From Phycisphaerae bacterium (GTDB lineage Bacteria > Planctomycetota > Phycisphaerae > UBA1845): a stretch of 64,000 nucleotides of DNA. Positions within the stretch are counted from its first letter, which is position 1. The number at the start of each line of letters is the position of its first letter. Made by a program: the position numbers and the translations under genes. The stretch spans positions 34,255 to 98,254 of the forward strand of contig JAJDDY010000065.1 in NCBI GenBank assembly GCA_029260075.1, read 5' to 3'. Positions 19,457 to 29,373 of this stretch are shown here, one piece after another. Below the pieces are notes generated by a model. The model was given only the letters and a program-made list of their open reading frames with translations. It was not told the DNA's origin and made no database searches.

Positions 19457-19591
19457 TGCGAACAATGCAGGTATTCAAGCGCGCCACCGCGCACCCGCAT
19501 GTGAAGACGGGACTTGCCCTCGTCAAGAGGCGGAAATCGCTAATGGATCACCGGCTGGAAGCCAGTGCCACACTTTCATGACAGGCTGCTA
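19457..19591. repeat. family B repeat, copy 1
   Basis: The unit holds CGTCAAGAGGCGGAAATCGC, TAATGGATCACCGGCTGGAA and GCCAGTGCCACACTTTCA, ending in CAGGCTGCT. The core CACCGGCT-TCC-AGCCGGTG hairpin of the family is slightly mismatched here. Its GTGTGGCAC end lies 33 bp from the stop codon of the PDZ gene. The remainder of the 19183-19623 spacer shows no gene. Confidence 0.85.
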
Positions 19592-19623
19592 AGCATTCGC
19601 CGGTCAACAGCGCGTCCACACTT

Positions 19624-21291
19624 CTACTCGTCTTCGTCGATGTCGAGCAGCTTTTCATACTTTTTGTAGAGGCTGGGACGGCGATCAGCCAGGTCGTCGG
19701 CATCTTCAAACACCTTGACCAATTCCGAATCGCCGCTTCGGATCGTCACTTCGATCGTTCCGTCGGGCAGGACCTTGAACGAATGGCTGGCTTTGGCGGT
19801 GCGTGACATCCTTACGACGTGTGGCGAAGACCCAACGCTACCGCCGTCTTTGGTTGAAAAATGGAAATCGTGCAAGGCCGATCCGGCGCCGGACTTGAGC
19901 TTCTCCATCAGTGCTTCGAGTTCCTCCACCGCAATTTCATGGGCATCGCCGGCGGCGCTAAGACTCTCCTCAAGCTTGGCCTTCCACTCGGCCATGTGCG
20001 ATTGGAAATCTTCGGAATCGAAGGCGAAGTCCGTGTCGCCGTCGAGTTTCAGCTCGAAGAGCCCGCCCGTGATGCCCTCCATGTCGATGTCGGGCAAGTG
20101 CAGCCCGTCGACGTTCACGTGGACACCGATCGAACTGTTGGAGTTTTCGAGCAACTCAAACGCGTCCGCGTCAGCATCCTTCAGTTCGTCGGCGCTTTCG
20201 TACGTCTCCTTCGTTTCGTTACCGTCTTGATCAACACGGGACACGGTGATTTCACCGTCACCATCCTGCTCGACGACGATGACCTCACCATCGCGCACGA
20301 CCTTGGTCATGATGCGGGTCTGACCGCCTTCAGTGAAGACCTTCATCGAACGGTTGCCTGTTTTCGGCAGGAACATTTGAACGTTGTGCGGAAGGTTCTT
20401 AAGCGCTTCGAGTTCGCCTAGATCCTGCATGACCCAGGCGCCGTCGTCGCCGCGATGCATCATGCGTCCACGCGTAAACACCCGATCCTCGATGTCCGCA
20501 TCGGGAGCACCTTCAAACTTCCAATCGAATTTGAAGTTGTTCTCGGCTCGTTCGCCGAGCACGACGTCGATCTCCCGCTCACGACCTTCTCGAAGAACCA
20601 CGATGGTCACCTCGTCACCGGGTTGGCGCGAGCTGATGGCCTTGACGAGTTCGCTTGAGTCGCCCGAGATCAACGTACCGTCGACCGAGAGCACGACGTC
20701 GTGTGCCTCCAGGCCGGCTTTGTCGGCCGGGCTGTCTTCCACGACGTTGGAAATCAACACGCCGCGGCCCTCGATGTCGAGCTGTACGGCCAGCGCTTCG
20801 GGCACGGACTCAATGGAAACGCCCAACCATCCGCGGTTCTTGTCGCTCTTATCGCTTTGCGCGAAGACAGCGTGGGCACCACTGCGCCCGTCATTGGCGC
20901 CCTCAGCACCAACCTGAACCGCATAGGCCGTGGCGGCTGCAGGGTCGCCATCGGCCTTCATCAGAACGCGAAACTTGGTGCCGTCGCCATCGCCCACGAC
21001 GAATGCGTTGCCATCATCGCCACTGAAGACAACATGCGGCCCGTCGGTGCCACCAACCTTGATGGTCTTGACATCCCCGTCTTCCGTGACCCATTTGATC
21101 ACGCCATCGTCGCCCACTTTGCCGCTCTTCTTAATGACAACGCGCTTCGTGACGTCACCGTCAGATTCGTCGCCACTCGTGACAACGACTACGCATTTCT
21201 TCGTCTTGTCCCCGTCGTCGGACTGTGCTGCGGCCGGCATAAGCCACTGAGACAATCCTGAAAGAACCCACCCCATGAGAAACAGCTTCAT
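19624..21291 (-). CDS. exported acidic PDZ-domain protein
   Basis: This 555-residue protein has a signal peptide (residues 1-22) and one PDZ domain at about 144-240 (RGWLGVSIESVPEALAVQL, then GLEAHDVVLSVDG, as in DegP-type PDZ). The rest is very acidic and Asp/Gly/Val-rich, without a trypsin-like catalytic domain, so it is probably a peptide-binding or sensory protein and not a protease. The start ATG has AAAAGGAG eight bases upstream. It lies 248 bp downstream of an ECF sigma and anti-sigma pair on the same strand, with a family A repeat between; it may belong to the same regulon. Confidence 0.8.
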   Translation of the reverse strand: MKLFLMGWVLSGLSQWLMPAAAQSDDGDKTKKCVVVVTSGDESDGDVTKRVVIKKSGKVGDDGVIKWVTEDGDVKTIKVGGTDGPHVVFSGDDGNAFVVGDGDGTKFRVLMKADGDPAAATAYAVQVGAEGANDGRSGAHAVFAQSDKSDKNRGWLGVSIESVPEALAVQLDIEGRGVLISNVVEDSPADKAGLEAHDVVLSVDGTLISGDSSELVKAISSRQPGDEVTIVVLREGREREIDVVLGERAENNFKFDWKFEGAPDADIEDRVFTRGRMMHRGDDGAWVMQDLGELEALKNLPHNVQMFLPKTGNRSMKVFTEGGQTRIMTKVVRDGEVIVVEQDGDGEITVSRVDQDGNETKETYESADELKDADADAFELLENSNSSIGVHVNVDGLHLPDIDMEGITGGLFELKLDGDTDFAFDSEDFQSHMAEWKAKLEESLSAAGDAHEIAVEELEALMEKLKSGAGSALHDFHFSTKDGGSVGSSPHVVRMSRTAKASHSFKVLPDGTIEVTIRSGDSELVKVFEDADDLADRRPSLYKKYEKLLDIDEDE

Positions 21292-21434
21292 CGCTAAACT
21301 CCTTTTCTTGATGGACGATGCTCAAACGACCCGCGTCGCCCTAGACCCCGAAAATGTTCGTTTCACACCGCCCGAATACGCATCAGACGGAACTAGGAAC
21401 GTTTGTGAGAAGATGTATTAGACGGTCTACGATG

Positions 21435-21517
21435 AACCGAGCCGCGACCGTAAGGGAGCGGTTTCAGGCTGTCGCAACCGGGTTTCAAACCTCCGCTTCC
21501 TAACAGGCGCGGCTCTG
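21435..21517. repeat. family A palindromic repeat, copy 6 (subtype A1)
   Basis: Arms ACCGAGCCGCGACCGTAAGG and CCGCTTCCTAACAGGCGCGGCTC. A1 flanks are GTGAGAAGATGTATT on the left and GAAAGTGACTTACTTGGCACG on the right. It separates the anti-sigma gene from the PDZ gene. Confidence 0.85.
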
Positions 21518-21539
21518 AAAGTGACTTACTTGGCACGTT

Positions 21540-22121
21540 CTAAAACGGACCCGATCGCGCCGGGCGCCGTACCGTTCGAACGCGATCGACCTCTATCCAA
21601 TAGATATTGCCGTCGTCTCCCATGACACCGAACACGTCCACGCCGGTGTTCCGGTTGACTTTCGGCCGGCCGGTGCCCACGTTGAGCATCGGAGGTCGCA
21701 CAGTGTCGATATGCCGGACACCCGGTTGAACACCCGCGATAGGCTGGGTTTGGCTGGAATTGCCAGCTACGCTTGGATGAAGTACCGGCGTTCCGAAAGG
21801 CAACTGCGCGAATGCGAAACCCAACAACGCAGCAGCCACCGCACCCGGCGCCAACCAACGACTCCAAGCGCTAACTCGACCACCAACCGCCCTCTCGCGC
21901 TCGGGCAAGGACGCGACGTCAAACGAGACACCAGCCTCGCCGAGTGTTTCCTTCATGGCCAACGCTGCGGCTTGGTCGTTGTCCCGAAGTTGGTCCATCA
22001 ACAGTCGAGCGTCGGGATTGCGAATGAGCTCGCGGTTCAACGTGAGTTCCTCGTCGTCGCTCAGCGCGCCGTCGAGGCTACGATTGATCAGCAACTCAAT
22101 ATTGTTGGGTAGTTCGTTCAT
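21540..22121 (-). CDS. membrane anti-sigma factor-like protein
   Basis: This 193-residue protein follows an ECF sigma gene by four bases, the usual place for its antagonist. The N-terminal 75 residues (NNIELLINRSLDGALSDDEE) resemble the helical anti-sigma domain of planctomycete proteins. One transmembrane segment lies near 88-105 (WLAPGAVAAALLGFAFAQL), followed by a short Pro/Thr-rich C-terminal part. It would hold the sigma factor at the membrane until a signal arrives. It lacks the HxxxCxxC zinc motif, so identity rests on context and topology. Confidence 0.7.
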   Translation of the reverse strand: MNELPNNIELLINRSLDGALSDDEELTLNRELIRNPDARLLMDQLRDNDQAAALAMKETLGEAGVSFDVASLPERERAVGGRVSAWSRWLAPGAVAAALLGFAFAQLPFGTPVLHPSVAGNSSQTQPIAGVQPGVRHIDTVRPPMLNVGTGRPKVNRNTGVDVFGVMGDDGNIYWIEVDRVRTVRRPARSGPF

Positions 22122-22125
22122 GATT

Positions 22126-22698
22126 TCACTCTGCTTTGGTCTTGAGTTCTTCGCGAAGAAGACGTCTCGCCCGCACCAGTCGCGTCTCGACGGTATCTAC
22201 CGGCATGCCCATGACGTCTCCGATTTCTCGGTACGACCACCCGCTGATGTGCCGGAGCACGAATGGCTCGCGATACAAAGCGGGTAGCGCCGTGATGGCT
22301 TCGAGCACCTCACCATGGTTGGGTGTTGATGTTGATGAAGTCGCCCGGAATGTCGACGTCTTGGGCTCGGACGTACCGGACTCCAGCGACTGAAAACGTT
22401 TGCGCCGGCGCGTGGCGTCGCGGCCAAAATCGATGGCGGCGTTGCGTGCCAAACGGTACAGCCAAGGTCGCCAGCGACGCGCGTCGCGAAGCTCGCCGAT
22501 GCGAAGCCACGCCGCCGTCCAAACCTGTTGTACCGCATCGTCGACATAGTCCCGATCACCAAGAACGCCATACACGACACCGCGCACCCATCCAGAGTTG
22601 CGAGCGAGGAATTCGGAAAAGGCGTACCGATCGCCCGCCCGTATCGCCTCAAGCACGGGCAGTTCCAAATCCTCTGAATCACATCGCGGCATCGCCAT
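22126..22698 (-). CDS. ECF RNA polymerase sigma factor
   Basis: This 190-residue sigma-70 family protein has region 2 at about 20-90 (FLARNSGWVRGVVYGVLGD, DDAVQQVWTAAW, WLYRLARNAAID) and region 4 at about 130-185 (LPALYREPFVLRHISGWSYR, then GMPVDTVETRLVRARRLLR). The linker is Ser/Thr-rich. No extra C-terminal domain is present. The start is uncertain among GTG 22704, ATG 22698 and ATG 22692; GGGGTGA is best spaced for the last. The anti-sigma gene follows after four bases, implying translational coupling. Confidence 0.9.
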   Translation of the reverse strand: MAMPRCDSEDLELPVLEAIRAGDRYAFSEFLARNSGWVRGVVYGVLGDRDYVDDAVQQVWTAAWLRIGELRDARRWRPWLYRLARNAAIDFGRDATRRRKRFQSLESGTSEPKTSTFRATSSTSTPNHGEVLEAITALPALYREPFVLRHISGWSYREIGDVMGMPVDTVETRLVRARRLLREELKTKAE

Positions 22699-22994
22699 AT
22701 TCACCCCAACAGACGGTCTGCACGAGTGCTTCCTGTCAATTCAGGACATAATCGGCAATTATTTGCCTGGCCCAGACCACAACCGCCGCTGAGACGCTCC
22801 AGTGACACCGGCGCCCGATAACCGGCATAGGTCGAAGCCGATCAGCCCCGTACGGAACGGACGGCGTCCGGCGCCGGACAGAGCCATCCCATCCCCACAC
22901 GCTGGAGCGTGAATCCTTTCTCGCTCCTTGCACATGCCCCAAGACAGGACTAGCGGAGCACGAGAGCGATATCCATTTTCGACCAGTCGTTTGC

Positions 22995-23128
22995 AGAATG
23001 TTGAACAATGCGAGCGTTCAAGAGCGCCACCGCGAACCTGCAGGTCACAACCACCTTCGTCCCCATCAAAAGGGAAGAATCGCCAATAGATCACCGGCTG
23101 GAAACCGGTGCCACACTTCTTCAATAGG
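22995..23128. repeat. family B repeat, copy 2, overlapping the dnaE stop codon
   Basis: The unit runs from AGAATGTTGAACAATGCGAG to CACCGGCTGGAAACCGGTGC and CACACTTCTTCAATAGGCG. The minus-strand edge TATTGAAGAAGTGTGGCACC supplies the last Tyr codon and the TGA stop of dnaE. The remainder of the spacer from 22699 holds no gene. Confidence 0.85.
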
Positions 23129-26100
23129 CGGCGCCGGCAGCGGCGGTCGACGGGATCGAGCGCGTCAGGGCGGAAAGTGGGATCATGTGTCGGGTCGGTC
23201 CGAGTACGCTGACCGCGTGGGCACCCAAGAGATCGACCAGCGATTGGATAATCTCGGGGCCGCACGTCACCCGCAGGCGCGGATGGCATTCGATTTGCGC
23301 GACCAAGTCGTCGGACGCCGGCACGTTCAGGTATACGGCACATGTACCGGGTGCCCGCCTGATTATATTAACGAGCTCGTCCACGGGAGTGTTCGAGTCA
23401 ACATCAAGCAGCAAAGCGGTCGCGAGTAACGGGACGGCTTGCGCCAGGGCGATGGCCCGCGTCGTGCGGACGGAAGGGTCTTCACGTTTGCGATCGACGG
23501 TACCCTCGAAAAACACAACGGCGTCAGGGACAAGCCAATCGCGATACTCCGCCAACTCCTTAGGGAAGACGACGACTTCGGTGCGACCCTGCAAATCCTC
23601 CAACGTCACGATGCCAAGCCGCTTGCCCGCGTTTCTACCTTGTCGGGCGGTGACCGTTCGCAAACTCGAAACCATTCCTCCCACAATCACGCTGTCGCCG
23701 TCTTGATATTTCACGAGCCCAACCGTCGACGTCGTCGTACACGATTCGATCAACTCCGCCTGACTGGCCAACGGATGTCGCGTGATGTAGAAGCCAAGCA
23801 CCGCCTTCTCGCGAGCGAGCATCTCCGCTTCGGTCCATTCGGTCGCCGGAAGAATGTTCTCTGGCGCCGCGGCGTCCGCATCCGAGCTGTCGTCACCGAA
23901 CAGACTGATTTGACCGCTACGCCGATCGCTCTGCGCCGTTTGTCCACCGGCGATAGCACGATCGAGCGCCTCGACCATGGCCCGACGCATAGCGCCGGTT
24001 GAGTCGAACGCACCCGCGCAGATCAGCGACTCGGTGGCTGCGCGGTTGACGGCGGTCAAATCAACACGCTCGTAAAACTCGAACAAGCTTCGAAACGGCT
24101 CATCCTTCTTGCGTGCGGCGACAATCGCAGCCACCGCTTTGCCCCCCACGCCCTTGATCGCACCCAACCCGAACCGAATGGAGCCCTTGCCGCCCTCTCC
24201 CGCAGCTTCGGCCATGAAATCGAACTCGGACGCATTGATGCACGGCGGCGCCAGGTCGATGCCCAATTCTTTGCACTCCTCTCGATACTCTGCGACTTTT
24301 TCCGTGCTGGACATTTCGAACGTCATCACCGCAGCCATAAACTCGACGGGGAAGTACGTCTTCATCCAGGCCGTGTTGAACGCGACCAACGCGTAGCCCG
24401 TAGAGTGGGCTTTGTTGAACGCATACCCACCGAACTTCAAAATGTCCTCGAACACTTCGTTGGCGACGCTCCGCTGGACGCCGTTCTTCTCGCAACCATC
24501 AAGGAACGGCTCGCGCATGGCCTCGATCATGTCCGTCTTTTTCTTACTGATCGCTTTGGCCAAGCGGAACGCCGTCTTGAGTTCGATGCCGCCGAGTTGA
24601 TGGACGATGCGCGAGACCTGCTCTTGATAGACCATAATACCGTACGTCTCGGAGAGGACGTCGGTCATGATCGGATGCGGAGTGGTCCACGGTTCGCCGT
24701 GCTTTCGCGCGATGTAGTCGGGGATATATTCCATCGGGCCCGGCCGGTAGAGCGCGTTGGCTGCGATGAGGTCTTCAATGCGGTTGGGTTTGATGCGCAT
24801 GATCACGTCGCGCATACCCCCCGACTCGAACTGAAAAATGCCCTTCGTTTCGCCCTTGGCAAACAACGCGTACACGTTCGGGTCGGCAAGGTCAACGTCG
24901 TCCAAATCGACCGTTCGACCGCTGCTATGCTCGGCCAACTGACGTGCGCGTTCCAACGTCGTCAGCGTACGCAAACCCAGGAAGTCCATCTTCAACAAGC
25001 CGACCCGCTCCACGGTCGGACCGTCGTACTGCGTCACGACGACGTTGGAATCAGAAGACTTGTACAGCGGAAGGAAGTTCACCAGCGGTTGATCAGCCAC
25101 AACGACACCGGCTGCGTGAACGCCGACGTTGCGCGCGCCGCCTTCGAGTCGGCGACCGATGTCGAGCACCTTGCGAACGCGTTCGTCCTCATTGTACCGC
25201 TTCTTGAGTTCCGGCTCGCGCTCAAGCGCCTTGTCCAGCGTCATCTTGAGCTCAGTGGGGATGAGCTTGCTCAAGCTGTTCGCTTCTTCAAACCCCCAAC
25301 CCATAACGCGCGACACATCTTTGATCACCGCTTTGGCTTTGAGCGTGCCGAACGTGATGATCTGCGCAACGTGGCCATACTTTTCCCGCACATACTCGAT
25401 CAACTCCGCCCGCCCGTTCTGGCAGATGTCGAGATCGATGTCGGGCATCTCGTCGCGGTCGGGGTCCATGAAGCGTTCGAAGTAGAGGCCGTAGCGCATC
25501 GGGTCCGGCGTGCTGATGTACAGGCAAAAGGAGACGACCGAGCTGCAACCGCTGCCCCGTGCCCCCACGGGAATGGCGTGCATGCGGGCGTAGTTGACGC
25601 AATCCCAAACGATCAAAAAGTAACTGGCGAACCCCTTGCTCGTGATCACTTCGAGTTCGTAATCGATACGCTCGCGAATCTCGTCCGTAATTTCGTCGTA
25701 GTGTTTCTCTGCCCCTTGATAGACCAGCCGGCGCAGATACTCAGCGTCGGTCAACCGCTTGCCGTCGTCCGACGTGATGTCGTCGGGCACGCGGTAAACC
25801 GGGGCGTGCCGTTCGCTCAGGTTCAGTTCGAGGTTGCACATGTCAGCCACGTGCAACGTGTTCGCGAGCAATTCGAGTCGATCGGGAAAGATCGCCGCCA
25901 TTTCTTCCGGGCTCTTGAAGTAGAATTGGTCCGTCTCGAAACGAAAGCGGTCTTCGTCAGAAACCAACTTGCCCGTGTTGATGCAACAAAGAACGTCGTG
26001 CGCTTCCACGTCGTCGTGCTCAAGGTAGTGGACGTCGTTCGAGGCGATAGCGGCGACGCCGAGGCGCTTGGCCATGTCCAGAAGCTCGGGGTTGATCGCC

Positions 26101-26657
26101 TGCTGTTCGGACAAGCTGTGGTCTTGTAGCTCGATGAAGAAACGATCGGGACCGAAGATTTCGAGGTACGTCTTGGCTAGCTCCTCCGCTTTGGTTTGGT
26201 CCTGATTGAGCAGGGCTTGCGGAATTTCGCCACCGAGGCACGTGCTGGTACAAATCAAACCGCCGGAATGCTCCCGCAACACTTCCTTATCAATCCGGGG
26301 TTTGCGATAGAACCCTTCCGTATAGCCGATGCTCGAAAGGCGCATGAGGTTTTGATATCCCTCAAGGTTCATGGCCAACAGGAGCAGATGATACGACCCC
26401 TTCTGCCCGCTACGTTCCTTACCTGTGCGGTGGCCGGAGGCGAGATAGGTCTCGCACCCGATGATCGGTTTGACCCCTGCCTTACGCGCGGCCAGATAAA
26501 ACTCCACCGCGCCAAACATGTTGCCATGGTCGGTGATGGCCACCGCCGGCATGTCGAACTGCTTGGCCCGTTCGACAAGTGCCTCAATGCGCGTCGCGCC
26601 ATCGAGCAAGCTGTAGTGCGTGTGAACGTGAAGATGAACAAAAGACGGTGCAGGCAC
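23121..26657 (-). CDS. dnaE: DNA polymerase III alpha subunit
   Basis: This 1178-residue replicative polymerase has the usual DnaE length. The PHP domain opens with HLHVHTHYSLLDG. The catalytic aspartates sit in PDIDLDI near residue 400 (PDFDVDF in E. coli), and a later conserved stretch is AFNKAHSTGYALVAF near 710. The helix-hairpin-helix region (IRFGLGAIKGVGGKAV) and an OB-fold near 980-1060 (VIVGGMVSSLRTVTARQG) follow. It synthesises DNA as the core of the replisome. The start is GTG at 26657 with GGAG eleven bases upstream. It stands alone. The last residues and the stop lie at the edge of a family B repeat. Confidence 0.96.
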   Translation of the reverse strand: MPAPSFVHLHVHTHYSLLDGATRIEALVERAKQFDMPAVAITDHGNMFGAVEFYLAARKAGVKPIIGCETYLASGHRTGKERSGQKGSYHLLLLAMNLEGYQNLMRLSSIGYTEGFYRKPRIDKEVLREHSGGLICTSTCLGGEIPQALLNQDQTKAEELAKTYLEIFGPDRFFIELQDHSLSEQQAINPELLDMAKRLGVAAIASNDVHYLEHDDVEAHDVLCCINTGKLVSDEDRFRFETDQFYFKSPEEMAAIFPDRLELLANTLHVADMCNLELNLSERHAPVYRVPDDITSDDGKRLTDAEYLRRLVYQGAEKHYDEITDEIRERIDYELEVITSKGFASYFLIVWDCVNYARMHAIPVGARGSGCSSVVSFCLYISTPDPMRYGLYFERFMDPDRDEMPDIDLDICQNGRAELIEYVREKYGHVAQIITFGTLKAKAVIKDVSRVMGWGFEEANSLSKLIPTELKMTLDKALEREPELKKRYNEDERVRKVLDIGRRLEGGARNVGVHAAGVVVADQPLVNFLPLYKSSDSNVVVTQYDGPTVERVGLLKMDFLGLRTLTTLERARQLAEHSSGRTVDLDDVDLADPNVYALFAKGETKGIFQFESGGMRDVIMRIKPNRIEDLIAANALYRPGPMEYIPDYIARKHGEPWTTPHPIMTDVLSETYGIMVYQEQVSRIVHQLGGIELKTAFRLAKAISKKKTDMIEAMREPFLDGCEKNGVQRSVANEVFEDILKFGGYAFNKAHSTGYALVAFNTAWMKTYFPVEFMAAVMTFEMSSTEKVAEYREECKELGIDLAPPCINASEFDFMAEAAGEGGKGSIRFGLGAIKGVGGKAVAAIVAARKKDEPFRSLFEFYERVDLTAVNRAATESLICAGAFDSTGAMRRAMVEALDRAIAGGQTAQSDRRSGQISLFGDDSSDADAAAPENILPATEWTEAEMLAREKAVLGFYITRHPLASQAELIESCTTTSTVGLVKYQDGDSVIVGGMVSSLRTVTARQGRNAGKRLGIVTLEDLQGRTEVVVFPKELAEYRDWLVPDAVVFFEGTVDRKREDPSVRTTRAIALAQAVPLLATALLLDVDSNTPVDELVNIIRRAPGTCAVYLNVPASDDLVAQIECHPRLRVTCGPEIIQSLVDLLGAHAVSVLGPTRHMIPLSALTRSIPSTAAAGAAY

Positions 26658-26894
26658 AGCGATGCAGACTCCGTTCCGAATAGTGCTGTCGGTCGACGCC
26701 TCGACATAAGAACGCCGATGCGCCGCCCCGTCAACGGGTCAAGTCTCGACAAGCTGTGACTTGATTGTGAATTGCGCTCGTCGATGGAGAATCGAAACAA
26801 CCCGCAGCGCCGAGAATGCGCCGAGCCGTTCAAGAGTGCATGTGCGACCAGCATCGATTGGGCGCGATCGACGACAGGTGTGTCCCCTCGGGTA

Positions 26895-29096
26895 CTACGG
26901 CGCGAGTCCGCACCGGCTATCGAGCAGTGGACCGGGCGTGGTTTCGGACCAAGTCGTCAGCGGCCGATTGGGGTCGACGCCAGACCGGTCCCTTTCGACG
27001 CAAATCACCGTCGCGTCTAGTTCGAGCCATGATTTCAGGGCGGCCCAGAGCGGCGCGCTTTGCCACGCACAAACGCCAGTACCATCGTCGTCGCAGATGC
27101 GATAGTCCATCTTCTCGGGCTTCTCCCAACTATCGTGCGTATCCCACTCGGGGGCGAACACCGCATGACCGACGGACGTTTGGACGTCGGCGGGGCCCTC
27201 TTCCGGCGCGCCGGCGGATCGATTGACCGCACCGCGAGCAATCGCACGAACACGTATGGCAAAGTCCAACGGGTTGTAGACTGCGCTTTCAGTGGCGCGC
27301 AAATCGCACGGCCCGACGCCATCGGGACAGTACGGCAAAGCAGTACACGGAAAGTTCTCGTCGTGCGAACCGCAAATGCTTCCGTCGTCGGCAACATAGC
27401 CACGGTCAAAAAAGGAGTCAGATATTCTGGTGAAGCTAAGTAGACCTGTGTCCCTCACAACATGGTCGTATAGCTGCGGCGAGAGGAACAGCGGCGTAGT
27501 GACGTGGTTCATCAGCACATGCATGCTGTCGAGGCAGGCTTCGGCATTGCCGCCGAGACCGCCGAAGAGACCGTGCTCCCGAAAGCAGCTCTCGTCGAGC
27601 GTGACCACACTCGCGATGTCGTCGGCAGTGGATCCGACTCCGTCGCCAAAGAGAATCGCGCCCCAGCTCCGGCTCCACTTGAATTCGATTCCATCAAAAT
27701 ACGTGAGCGTAGAATACCACAGTCCGTCGGCCGGGTTCGGCCCAGCCGTGCTTCGTGGGGCAACGATGTGGTCATCAAACGAAAGTGGATGATAGTCGCT
27801 CCACGCGAAGACGTTCATCAGTGGGTTGTTGATCAGATTCTCCGCTTCCACCGAGGCCCGAACATAACTCGCCGTAAGACCGCGCACGTCGGCGTTGGCG
27901 AGCCCAAGCCCGGGCTGACCGTCAGAGGGATCATGCCGGATGTACTCCGCAATACGATCGATGTACATGTACATGCCGTTGGACCCATTTGAATGGGCCG
28001 CAAGGGATATCTGACTATCCGATGTGAGTCGGTTGCCCCCGTCCCATACGGTTAGGTACTTGAGCAGCGCTTGCAGTTCGCGATAGCCGTGAAAGTATAC
28101 CTCCGCTTGGCCCATCGGAGTGCCTTGGTCGTCGAACTGATCGACCGAACTCCGTGTGCTCGACCCGCAATTACGATCGCCGACGCACTTATCAATGATG
28201 ATGCGGTTGTAGGACGAGAACGGAGAATCCTGAAACGGCTTGTACAAGCCCGTGAACGTCCTCGTCAGTCGATGCTCTCCCCAGGCACTCGTGAAACTCG
28301 CACGGTCCTCGTCCTCCCAACAATCACCCAAACAGGCGACCCCGCCGTTTTGAACCTTAATGATCCATCGATCGGTCGTTCCCGCATCGTAATAGAACAA
28401 CGGGCGCGTGCCGTCCGTGCATTGGATGATCGGTTGTCCATCTGGGCAAACGGTTGTGCCTTTCGCGGGCGTGCTCCCATCGGTACACATAGGCATGAAA
28501 TGCCGCTCGTAAGGCCTGTTGGTTGGTCCCGGCGGGTAGTGTTCTCGCGCAAGCTGGTTGCACGCATCGTCCGGCTCCCAGAAAAAATCGTTCCACTCTG
28601 CAAGCGTATCCAAACTGACATGCAGATCGCGTGCGCCGTCGGCGTTTCGGTCACACACCACGGTCCAGTAGTTCTTCGGCGCGTCGCACGCCAGCCCAGG
28701 CGGACCGGTCTGCGTTTGGCAACAAGGATCACCTACCTGACACACGCTGTCACCGCCGTCGGCTTGAGCACAACGTACGTGGTAGTCCGCAAGTTGCGAC
28801 ACAAAGATGTTGGTCGGCGGCGAACCGGAGGTGTCCTGAGCCGTATGGAACGTCCGCTGCAGGATGCTGAAATCGCGCAGGTCGACGCATCCGTCGGAGT
28901 TGAGGTCGTAGCATGCGCAGACGCTCGACCCACGGCAGCCGACGCCCTGAAAGACAAGCGCGAACTCCGCATAGTCCGCGATGTCCACGATGCCGTTGTT
29001 GTCGCAATCACCGGGGAGTGACGGCACTCCCGCTGTGCAGACCTGAAGGCTCGCGCAAACGAACAGGAACGACGCCCCTGTGAATGGCAACCGCAT
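26895..29096 (-). CDS. secreted pectinacetylesterase-like protein with N-terminal dockerin-like repeats
   Basis: This 733-residue exported protein has a signal peptide (about 1-23). Two EF-hand-type dockerin loops follow at about 29-95 (DCDNNGIVDIADYAEF and DLNSDGCVDLRDFSIL). The remainder resembles the pectinacetylesterase/Notum family of carboxylesterases. It has a Cys-rich start (GVACLGDCWEDED), the segment NRIIIDKCVGDRNCGSS, and YFHGYRELQALL. The nucleophile elbow region reads SLAAHSNGSNGMY where the family has GxSAGG, so the catalytic Ser is uncertain. The start ATG at 29096 has GGAG nine bases upstream. It is monocistronic. The closest alternative is an inactive relative acting as a binding protein. 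Confidence 0.75.
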   Translation of the reverse strand: MRLPFTGASFLFVCASLQVCTAGVPSLPGDCDNNGIVDIADYAEFALVFQGVGCRGSSVCACYDLNSDGCVDLRDFSILQRTFHTAQDTSGSPPTNIFVSQLADYHVRCAQADGGDSVCQVGDPCCQTQTGPPGLACDAPKNYWTVVCDRNADGARDLHVSLDTLAEWNDFFWEPDDACNQLAREHYPPGPTNRPYERHFMPMCTDGSTPAKGTTVCPDGQPIIQCTDGTRPLFYYDAGTTDRWIIKVQNGGVACLGDCWEDEDRASFTSAWGEHRLTRTFTGLYKPFQDSPFSSYNRIIIDKCVGDRNCGSSTRSSVDQFDDQGTPMGQAEVYFHGYRELQALLKYLTVWDGGNRLTSDSQISLAAHSNGSNGMYMYIDRIAEYIRHDPSDGQPGLGLANADVRGLTASYVRASVEAENLINNPLMNVFAWSDYHPLSFDDHIVAPRSTAGPNPADGLWYSTLTYFDGIEFKWSRSWGAILFGDGVGSTADDIASVVTLDESCFREHGLFGGLGGNAEACLDSMHVLMNHVTTPLFLSPQLYDHVVRDTGLLSFTRISDSFFDRGYVADDGSICGSHDENFPCTALPYCPDGVGPCDLRATESAVYNPLDFAIRVRAIARGAVNRSAGAPEEGPADVQTSVGHAVFAPEWDTHDSWEKPEKMDYRICDDDGTGVCAWQSAPLWAALKSWLELDATVICVERDRSGVDPNRPLTTWSETTPGPLLDSRCGLAP

Positions 29097-29373
29097 GATA
29101 CGCTGCTCCGCCAACGGCAACTCGACCATCCAAACACGTGTGCGAGATGGATGCTAAGTCGACGGGGTATTCTACCGCTTTGGGACCGAACAAAGCAAGG
29201 AGTGTTGTGTCTGTCCGATAAATCTGGAGCGTACACTGCGGTGGTCTCGCCTTGGATCCTATGTGCGCGACGATCTGTGAGAAGCCGACTTGCGGATTCG
29301 GGGCGACCGGATTCAAACCAGTAAGCTCGTGACCCGCGATGGACGCCCGTATGTCGTTGTCTACGTTAGGCGG

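Noticed and set aside
24405..26129. 574-codon open frame on the plus strand
   Set aside because: It is fully antisense to dnaE, His/Val/Arg-rich, and without homology; it is a by-product of GC-rich codon use on the other strand.
28071..29021. 316-codon open frame on the plus strand
   Set aside because: It is antisense to the secreted esterase-like gene and has no recognisable domain.
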